12,727 nucleotides of DNA, taken from NCBI GenBank assembly GCA_015233485.1, contig JADFXO010000075.1, forward strand, positions 1 through 12,727, given 5' to 3'. Below, piece after piece: positions 7,600 through 12,727 of this stretch; position 1 is the stretch's first letter, and every line of letters begins with the position of its first letter. A program made the position numbers and the translations under genes. The notes beneath the pieces are model-generated. The model was not told the DNA's origin. It did not search any database and was given only the letters and a program-made list of their open reading frames with translations. The DNA comes from Nitrospirota bacterium (GTDB taxonomy: Bacteria; Nitrospirota; Thermodesulfovibrionia; Thermodesulfovibrionales; Magnetobacteriaceae).

Positions 7600-8146
7600 T
7601 CAGTGAATGGTAAAGATTATTCGGTACGATATTCAGTTCCGACGCGCTCTTTAATAAATCCTCAGGCGGTATCGACCTAACCACGTTCCCATTGGAGTCC
7701 ACAATCTTTACTACTACACTCTGCGTATTATCCTTTGCGTTTTTCTCCACGGAATAATAAGCCGAGTTGCTAAAAAGAGTACTCACGGGAGGGGCTGGTG
7801 GATTAACCTGGTTATTGTCCTTAGCATTCTTTTCGGCTGGAGTCCCTGACTGGGTCCCCTGTTGAGCATTGCTGCCCTTAGCTAAGTTTGCCAGATTGTT
7901 GGTGGTATCCCCTCCAGTTGCCGCAGCATTCTGCTGAGCGCTGTTTAGCATGTCCTTTCCCGCGCTTGTAATAGTAACCCTCACGGAATTGTTATTGCCT
8001 GAGCCGCTCTGCGTCTTAGCAGGTGTACCTGCCCCTTGCTGGATCTGCGGCTGGGAAGCAGGTTGAGCATAGGTCTGCTGTTTAGTCTGCCCATTGGCAG
8101 AGTTAACATTCGCCTGAGCACTTACACCTATTCCTGCGATTTCCAT
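7595..8146 (-). CDS. FlaG-like protein with long Gln/Asn-rich N-terminal region
   Basis: 183 aa. Residues 1-140 are low complexity, rich in Gln, Asn, Ala, Gly and Ser, with an isolated motif VRVTITSAGKDML (55-67). The last about 40 residues contain VVVKIVDSNGNVVRSIPPED (144-163), which matches the C-terminal signature of FlaG flagellar proteins (beta hairpin, then R-x-I-P-P/S-E). FlaG members influence flagellar filament length or are cotranscribed with flagellin and FliD; the exact role here is inference. The sequence EKNAKDN-x-Q occurs twice (105-113 and 134-142), an internal duplication. No classical signal peptide is seen, compatible with cytosolic action or export through the flagellar apparatus. 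AAGGAG lies 8 nt before the ATG. It is second in a two-gene unit behind a sigma-28 type promoter, which supports the flagellar assignment. Confidence 0.75.
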   Translation of the reverse strand: MEIAGIGVSAQANVNSANGQTKQQTYAQPASQPQIQQGAGTPAKTQSGSGNNNSVRVTITSAGKDMLNSAQQNAAATGGDTTNNLANLAKGSNAQQGTQSGTPAEKNAKDNNQVNPPAPPVSTLFSNSAYYSVEKNAKDNTQSVVVKIVDSNGNVVRSIPPEDLLKSASELNIVPNNLYHSLT

Positions 8147-8222
8147 TTTAAATTCTCCTTATGTACCAATGGCTCTACATACCCCACCGGTTCTACTGCA
8201 CACCTTGACAACTATCTTACAA

Positions 8223-8244
8223 ATATTACCTTCTCAGGTAATAT
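8223..8244 (-). other. Intercistronic hairpin between the two low-complexity genes
   Basis: A perfect 8-bp inverted repeat (ATATTACC at 8223-8230, GGTAATAT at 8237-8244) with a 6-nt loop lies just after the stop of the first gene on the minus strand. Only TTTG follows it there, so at most it would be a partial terminator or an mRNA processing/stability element adjusting the ratio of the two products. Confidence 0.45.
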
Positions 8245-8253
8245 CGGGTACGG

Positions 8254-8622
8254 CTACACTAGCGATTTAAAAAATGTCTGCTCAATGCCCTTTGGATATT
8301 GCTGATTATTCTGCGGCTGCGTCGGCCCTACGTTCTGCGCCGCACCAGCTGCCCCTGCTGCACCAGTTGCCCCTGCCGCACCCACCGCGCCCGCTGCCTG
8401 GGTATTTTCTTTCTGCTTTGCGGCTGCCGCAGCATTCTGAGCCTGCGTTGAGATGTTAACAATCGCAGCCGGCTGTTGCGTGTTTTCCGTACCGACAGCA
8501 CCGGTCGTGCCCCCGTTATTCTGACCGCCACCAGGTTGCGGCGGCTGCTGTGTCTTAGCGGGTTTATAGGCTGCCGCGTTTGTGTCGGTGGCCTGACGAG
8601 TAATTACATGTTGGATTGCCAT
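8254..8622 (-). CDS. Small low-complexity protein with collagen-like GXY tract
   Basis: 122 aa, unrecognised by overall homology. The protein is made of Ala, Gly, Gln, Asn, Pro and Thr. Residues 78-95 are six consecutive Gly-X-Y triplets (GAV, GAA, GAT, then GAA three times), preceded by a Pro/Gln/Gly-rich segment (22-50) and followed by a Gln/Asn-rich tail. The segment AAIVNISTQAQNA (52-64) resembles VRVTITSAGKD of the next gene. There is no hydrophobic signal peptide. The start is very well supported: GGAGGAGG lies 9 nt before the ATG. It is the first gene behind a near-consensus sigma-28 promoter, so expression should follow late flagellar genes. It is probably an exported or surface-associated flagellar accessory protein, but no function is established. 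Confidence 0.75.
   Translation of the reverse strand: MAIQHVITRQATDTNAAAYKPAKTQQPPQPGGGQNNGGTTGAVGTENTQQPAAIVNISTQAQNAAAAAKQKENTQAAGAVGAAGATGAAGAAGAAQNVGPTQPQNNQQYPKGIEQTFFKSLV
8347..8382 (-). repeat. Tandem 18-nt repeat encoding Gly-Ala-rich triplets
   Basis: Two adjacent 18-nt units (8347-8364 and 8365-8382) agree at 16 of 18 positions and encode GAAGAA and GAAGAT, with partial units on either side. Being in frame, gain or loss of units would change only the length of the collagen-like tract. Confidence 0.7.
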
Positions 8623-8666
8623 AATAATTTACCTCCTCCTTGCTCTCTTAAAAGTGTTCAGTTCTC

Positions 8667-8693
8667 TTATCGGTAGTATCCTGGAAAACTTTA
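8667..8693 (-). promoter_or_regulatory. Near-consensus sigma-28 (FliA) flagellar promoter
   Basis: Reading the minus strand: TAAAGTTT (8693-8686), an 11-nt spacer, then ACCGATAA (8674-8667). The enterobacterial sigma-28 consensus is TAAAGTTT, 11 nt, GCCGATAA, so 15 of 16 defined positions match at exact spacing. Transcription would start near 8660, giving a leader of about 35-40 nt with the strong ribosome site of the 122-aa gene. Confidence 0.8.
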
Positions 8694-8734
8694 GGCCCTT
8701 TAAAAAAAATATTTTTGAGCCCAACCCTGTAAGT

Positions 8735-8764
8735 ATTATAAACCTCATGGTATGGTTATTTCAA
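8735..8764 (-). promoter_or_regulatory. Possible second, sigma-70 type promoter upstream of the pair
   Basis: On the minus strand TTGAAA (8764-8759) and a perfect TATAAT (8740-8735) are separated by 18 nt. This would give a longer leader of about 105 nt that includes the sigma-28 site, allowing basal expression of the pair outside flagellar control. Confidence 0.4.
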
Positions 8765-8808
8765 GGTATAAATAGGAAAGGCAAACGGGACATGGGGCAG
8801 TATTGGTG

Positions 8809-8836
8809 TTAATAAGCGCGGACAATCTATTATAAT
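8809..8836 (+). promoter_or_regulatory. Possible ksgA promoter
   Basis: A perfect TATAAT at 8831-8836 lies 13 nt before the ksgA GTG; TTAATA at 8809-8814 (16-nt spacing) is a modest -35. Transcription would start near 8843, only about 7 nt before the start codon. Confidence 0.4.
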
Positions 8837-8849
8837 ACAAACGAAGCCG

Positions 8850-9611
8850 GTGAAGAAGAGAAAATTAGGACAGCACTTCCTCTACGATGGCGCGATTCTT
8901 GGGGATATCGTCGCCGCCGCGGACATTTCCCCTGACGACGTTGTAGTGGAAGTAGGCCCTGGCACAGGTTCACTCACAGAAAAACTCATAGACAGGGCAA
9001 AAAAAGTCATTGCCATAGAGCTGGACATAGCCCTATATGAGAGACTTAAAGAACGTTTCAGAGGCGTCTTAAACCTTGAGCTTGTCTACGGTGACGCGCT
9101 GCGGTACGATTATGGGGCAGTTGGCAGGTTTAAGGTGGTCGCGAATATACCGTATTATATAACCACGCCGCTGATATTCAGGCTGTTCGGGGAAAGAGAG
9201 ACACTGACCGGCATGACCCTCATGGTTCAGAAAGAGCTGGCGGAGCGCATTGCCTCACCACCGGGGAGGAAATCCTACGGGGTGCTTTCGATAATGTCGC
9301 AGCTTGTAAGCGTCCCTGAGATTAAGTTTATCGTTTCGAGGGATTCATTCAGGCCGCCGCCGGAGGTGGATTCCGCGGTCATAGGGTTTAAAATGTTAAG
9401 GGATGAAAGGGTGCGGGTTGCCGATGAGAAGTTATTTATTGCAATAGTCAGGACAGCGTTTTCGATGCGCAGAAAGACGCTCTCCAATAATCTAAAGGGA
9501 TATGGCGCCGGAGTAGGCGATATATTGAACGCCATAGGAATAGACCCGCGAAGAAGGCCGGAGACGCTCAGTATAGACGAGTTTGCCCGCATAGCCAACG
9601 CGCTGGCGTGA
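8850..9611 (+). CDS. ksgA: 16S rRNA (adenine1518-N6/adenine1519-N6) dimethyltransferase
   Basis: KsgA/RsmA uses S-adenosylmethionine to dimethylate two adjacent adenines in the 3'-terminal hairpin of 16S rRNA during late 30S assembly. The 253-aa length is normal. Visible motifs: KLGQHFLYD at the N-terminus (family form GQnFL-D); SAM motif I VVEVGPGTGSL (32-42, GPGTG at 36-40); acidic E57 in IAIELD; D82 in GDAL; the catalytic NIPYY (99-103); RPPPEVDSAV (168-177); and RTAFSMRRKTLSNNL (201-215). The GTG start is chosen because the family N-terminal motif begins immediately after it and no upstream in-frame start exists. There is no Shine-Dalgarno before it. The gene is divergent from the low-complexity pair and convergent with hsdR, 47 nt apart; I see no clear terminator in that gap. 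Confidence 0.97.
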   Translation: MKKRKLGQHFLYDGAILGDIVAAADISPDDVVVEVGPGTGSLTEKLIDRAKKVIAIELDIALYERLKERFRGVLNLELVYGDALRYDYGAVGRFKVVANIPYYITTPLIFRLFGERETLTGMTLMVQKELAERIASPPGRKSYGVLSIMSQLVSVPEIKFIVSRDSFRPPPEVDSAVIGFKMLRDERVRVADEKLFIAIVRTAFSMRRKTLSNNLKGYGAGVGDILNAIGIDPRRRPETLSIDEFARIANALA

Positions 9612-9658
9612 GAATTATGGTGATTGGGGGAATCGCTATGTCGGCGGGTAGCAGATTA

Positions 9659-12600
9659 TTATTCATATAATTTCCTTGGATCTTCTCCACTCCAATCCTT
9701 ACACAAAACCTCCGCCTGTTCGATAACTGTCTTAGTCGCGCTTTCCTGCTTGTCAGGCGGATACTTATACTTATATAGCAGCTTCTTCACCTTCACGCTC
9801 AGCTTTGCCTGTACCTGTTCCTTTAATGTCCAGTCAATTGCCGTGTTCTTGCGAAGCATTGCCACGAGTTCCTGAGCAATCTTTTTTAATGTCTCATCGC
9901 CAAGCTCCATAACAGCGCTGTCATTAGTGCTGAGCGCATCGTAAAACGCCACCTCATCATCAGTAAGATTAAGATTTTGACCGCGATTCTTTTCCTCTCT
10001 GATTTTCTTTGCCAATTCAACCAGCTCGGTTATCACTTGCGCCGCTTCAATTGTCTGATTTTGGTATTTTTTGATCGTCTCTGTGAGCATTTTAGAGAAG
10101 GAGCGTGATTTAACCAAAAACTTCTTTTCCATAATTCGGATTTCGTCATTCAACAGTCGTTTCAAGACTTCCAGCGCAACATTCTTACGCTCCAATCCCT
10201 GCACGTCATGTAAGAACTCATCGGACAGAACCGCGATATTCGGATTCTTAAGCCCCGCCGCATCGAAGATGTTTATAACCTTGTCCGATGTGATTGCATT
10301 AGAAACGATTTGCTTGATAGCTTGGTCGTAATCGTCCATTGTCGGCCCGCCAAGGCCGCCCGTTTGTTCAAACTTGGCAATGAACACCCGGACAGTTTGG
10401 AAAAACGCCACTTCATCGCGAATTCTCAACGCCTCTGCGCTTGGCACGGATAGCGCGAAAGCCTGCGACAGCTCGGAAACGGACTGCAAGTAGCGCTTCT
10501 TGCCGTTTTCCGATTCCAAGATATGATCCATGGCTTTTCCGGCAATCTCGGCCTTGTCTTTAACCTTGTCTGTAAAGTAGCCGGAATAATCGAAACCATG
10601 ATACATCGCCCTAACCAGTTCGTATTTTTCCAGCATAACGCTGACAGCTTCTTCCTGTTTAACGGTCGGTGCTTCTTTGCCCTCTTGTGTGTAGTATGCA
10701 AGTGCCTCTTTAAGAGACGGGGCAATGCCAAGATAGTCCACGACCAACCCGCCCGGCTTGTCCTTATAGACCCGATTGACGCGCGCGATGGCCTGCATCA
10801 GCCCATGCCCACGCATTGGCTTGTCGATATACATTGTGTGCAGCGATGGCACATCAAAACCAGTGAGCCACATATCGCGGACGATAACCAATTTGAGTTC
10901 GTCTTTCGGATCCTTCATCCGGTCAGCCAATAAATCCCGCTCCTCTTTGGTGTGAATATGCCGCTGATAATTCGCCGGATCGCTGGCTGCGCCGGTCATA
11001 ACTACTTTAAGAAAACCTTTTCTGATATCGTCGCTGTGCCACCGAGGGCGCAGTTTAATAATCTCGTCGTAGAGTTCAACCGCGATTCGTCGGCTCATGG
11101 ATACGAACATACCCTTGCCGTCCATCGCACTCAAGCGCGCTTCAAAGTGCTCCACCACATCTTTGGCAATCAAGGCTATTCGTTTATCTGAGCCGAGCAT
11201 GGCTTCCAGTCGCGCCCATTTGCTCTTGAGTTTTTCCTTCTTCTCGATTTCTTCGCCTTCGGTCAATTCCTCAAATTCAGCGTCAATTTTAGGAGTCACT
11301 TCTTTTAACAGTTCAATCTTCGCCAAGCGCGCCTCGTAATAAATCGGCACGGTCGCCTTATCCTCAACAGCCCGCGTGATGTCATAGACATCAATGTATT
11401 CTCCAAACACGGCTCTGGTATTTTTATCTGCAAGTTCAATCGGCGTGCCGGTGAAGCCGATAAAGGTTGCGTTTGGTAATGCGTCGTGCATATGGCGGGC
11501 AAAGCCGTCTATAAAGTCATACTGGCTACGGTGGGCCTCATCGGCAATGACAATAACATTTCGCCTATCAGACAACATCGGGTGCTTATTGCCTTTATTC
11601 TCCGGCAAGAATTTTTGAATCGTCGTAAATATCACACCGCCGGACGCTATGGATAATAATCTCTTAATATCAGCCCTGTCCTGTGCCTGCTTGGGTGTCT
11701 GGCGGATTATATCGCTGCAATGGGAGAACACGCCGAATAACTGGCCGTCTAAATCATTGCGGTCGGTAAGCAGCACCAAGGTTGGATTATCCAAGACCTG
11801 AATAATCTTGCCCGCATAAAAAACCATCGACAACGATTTGCCGGAGCCTTGGGTATGCCATACAACGCCGGCGCGGCGATCACCATCAATCGAAGCCGCT
11901 GACCTTGTCTTTTCCACGGCATTATTAACCGCAAAATACTGGTGATAGGCCGCGAGCTTCTTGATAATTTTGTTGATATTGTTTTTAGAATCCTTCTCGT
12001 TTTCAAAGACAATAAAGTTCTTGATGATGTCCAAGAGCTTTTCTTTGGCAAAGATGCCCTTAATCAAGGTTCTCAGGTCATTTGCTTTGGCAATCTTTTT
12101 GCCGTCAACGCTTTTCCAGCCAACGAAACGGTCAGTGTCGGACGAAATGGTGCCGGCTAAGGCGTTCTTGACATGATCTATCAAGACGCAAATTTCGTTG
12201 AAGGCAAACAAAGACGGAATCTCTGATTTGTAGGTTTGAATCTGATTGAAAGCGCCTTTAATTGTGGCGTTGGCATCCGCGGGGTTCTTCAATTCAAACA
12301 CTGCTATCGGAAGCCCATTTAGGAAAATCACAATATCAGGCCGCCGATTGTGGTTGGTTTCAATAACCGTATATTGATTAACCGCCAGCCAGTCGTTATT
12401 GTCAAATTTCTTGGAATCAAAAAGATAAACCTTATCACCGGCAATCGTCCCGTCCTTCCGGCGATATTCAACATCCACCCCCTCAACCAGCATCTTATGG
12501 AAGGCTTGATTGGTAATTAAGAGGTTGGGACTGGAGTATGCGACATTAACGGCTTTCTTAATAGCTTCTTCCTTGGCATCTCTTGGGATATTGGGGTTGA

Positions 12601-12727
12601 TTATGTCAATCGCGGCTCGCAAGCGATCAACTAAAACCACATCCTTATATGACTTGCGCTCAGGTGCCTCGCCGTCAGGCGCAATGTTCGGACCGAAAGC
12701 AATGGAATAGCCAAGCTCTTCAAGCCA
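9659..12727 (-). CDS. hsdR: Type I restriction endonuclease subunit R (5' end cut by window)
   Basis: HsdR is the motor and nuclease subunit of a type I restriction-modification complex (R2M2S). The reading frame stays open to the right edge, beyond a GTG at 12640; the edge codons read WLEELGYSIAFGP, typical of HsdR N-termini, so the gene continues outside. 1022 residues are visible, close to full length (about 1000-1040). Numbering from the edge: the nuclease PD-ExK motif has D131, E145 and K147 (ELK); Walker A TQGSGKS at 292-298; DEAH at 396-399; TGTP at 426-429; motif V in WLTGFDVPS; motif VI QAIARVNR. The C-terminal helical region that binds HsdM follows. The enzyme looks intact. hsdM and hsdS are not in the window and are expected upstream, beyond 12727. 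Ile codons are mainly ATT (11 of the first 16 after the GTG at 12640, only 3 ATA), unlike the ATA-rich neighbours, suggesting horizontal acquisition. Confidence 0.96.
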   Translation of the reverse strand, partial: WLEELGYSIAFGPNIAPDGEAPERKSYKDVVLVDRLRAAIDIINPNIPRDAKEEAIKKAVNVAYSSPNLLITNQAFHKMLVEGVDVEYRRKDGTIAGDKVYLFDSKKFDNNDWLAVNQYTVIETNHNRRPDIVIFLNGLPIAVFELKNPADANATIKGAFNQIQTYKSEIPSLFAFNEICVLIDHVKNALAGTISSDTDRFVGWKSVDGKKIAKANDLRTLIKGIFAKEKLLDIIKNFIVFENEKDSKNNINKIIKKLAAYHQYFAVNNAVEKTRSAASIDGDRRAGVVWHTQGSGKSLSMVFYAGKIIQVLDNPTLVLLTDRNDLDGQLFGVFSHCSDIIRQTPKQAQDRADIKRLLSIASGGVIFTTIQKFLPENKGNKHPMLSDRRNVIVIADEAHRSQYDFIDGFARHMHDALPNATFIGFTGTPIELADKNTRAVFGEYIDVYDITRAVEDKATVPIYYEARLAKIELLKEVTPKIDAEFEELTEGEEIEKKEKLKSKWARLEAMLGSDKRIALIAKDVVEHFEARLSAMDGKGMFVSMSRRIAVELYDEIIKLRPRWHSDDIRKGFLKVVMTGAASDPANYQRHIHTKEERDLLADRMKDPKDELKLVIVRDMWLTGFDVPSLHTMYIDKPMRGHGLMQAIARVNRVYKDKPGGLVVDYLGIAPSLKEALAYYTQEGKEAPTVKQEEAVSVMLEKYELVRAMYHGFDYSGYFTDKVKDKAEIAGKAMDHILESENGKKRYLQSVSELSQAFALSVPSAEALRIRDEVAFFQTVRVFIAKFEQTGGLGGPTMDDYDQAIKQIVSNAITSDKVINIFDAAGLKNPNIAVLSDEFLHDVQGLERKNVALEVLKRLLNDEIRIMEKKFLVKSRSFSKMLTETIKKYQNQTIEAAQVITELVELAKKIREEKNRGQNLNLTDDEVAFYDALSTNDSAVMELGDETLKKIAQELVAMLRKNTAIDWTLKEQVQAKLSVKVKKLLYKYKYPPDKQESATKTVIEQAEVLCKDWSGEDPRKLYE

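Noticed and set aside
8223..8256. A second sigma-28 promoter before the FlaG-like gene (CCCGATAT preceded by TAAA)
   Set aside because: The TAAA box is 17 nt instead of 15 nt from the -10 element and overlaps the previous gene's stop; the match is poor beside the one at 8667-8693.
8274..8676. Plus-strand frames opposite the collagen-like gene
   Set aside because: These are antisense shadows created by the biased composition; the minus-strand gene has the strong ribosome site and promoter.
10426..12176. Numerous small frames opposite or out of frame with hsdR
   Set aside because: The hsdR frame carries all the expected family motifs; the others are shadows without ribosome sites.

Overview
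The window looks like ordinary chromosome of a flagellated, Gram-negative-type bacterium, with some accessory genes mixed in. Base composition is intermediate (GC in the mid-40s by eye). Most genes favour the isoleucine codon ATA; for example 14 of 22 Ile codons in ksgA are ATA by hand count. A sigma-28 type flagellar promoter, a FlaG-like protein, c-di-GMP and cAMP signalling genes and an interspersed palindromic repeat are present. Nitrospirota or a deltaproteobacterial-type lineage would fit, but this is a low-confidence impression; there is no rRNA or other decisive marker.

Left part (1-1886, plus strand): a good sigma-70 promoter (144-172) drives a small helical protein (92 aa) whose stop codon overlaps the start of trpB (tryptophan synthase beta). 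trpA does not follow. Instead there is a pair of inverted hairpin repeats (1706-1790).

Signalling block (1887-7436): a 919-aa plus-strand protein joins an apparently intact class III adenylate cyclase, a STAND/NB-ARC ATPase and six kinesin-light-chain-like TPRs. Four nucleotides beyond its stop lies the end of a convergent minus-strand pair: a PAS-GGDEF-EAL protein (probable c-di-GMP phosphodiesterase with a degenerate GADEF site) and, overlapping it by one base, a short divergent pyruvate kinase without the C-terminal allosteric domain.

Flagellar-type block (7572-8693, minus strand): two small low-complexity proteins lie behind a near-consensus sigma-28 (FliA) promoter. The first has a collagen-like Gly-X-Y tract, and the second ends in a FlaG-like domain. 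This pair, missed by simple homology but tied together by promoter, ribosome binding sites and a shared short motif, is the best candidate for something undescribed, together with the cyclase-STAND protein.

Right part (8850-12727): ksgA (16S rRNA dimethyladenosine transferase) on the plus strand starts at GTG very close to its predicted promoter. Convergent to it is hsdR, the restriction subunit of a type I restriction-modification system. It runs off the right edge; hsdM and hsdS would be expected beyond that edge. Its Ile codon use differs from its neighbours, as expected for an acquired defence gene.
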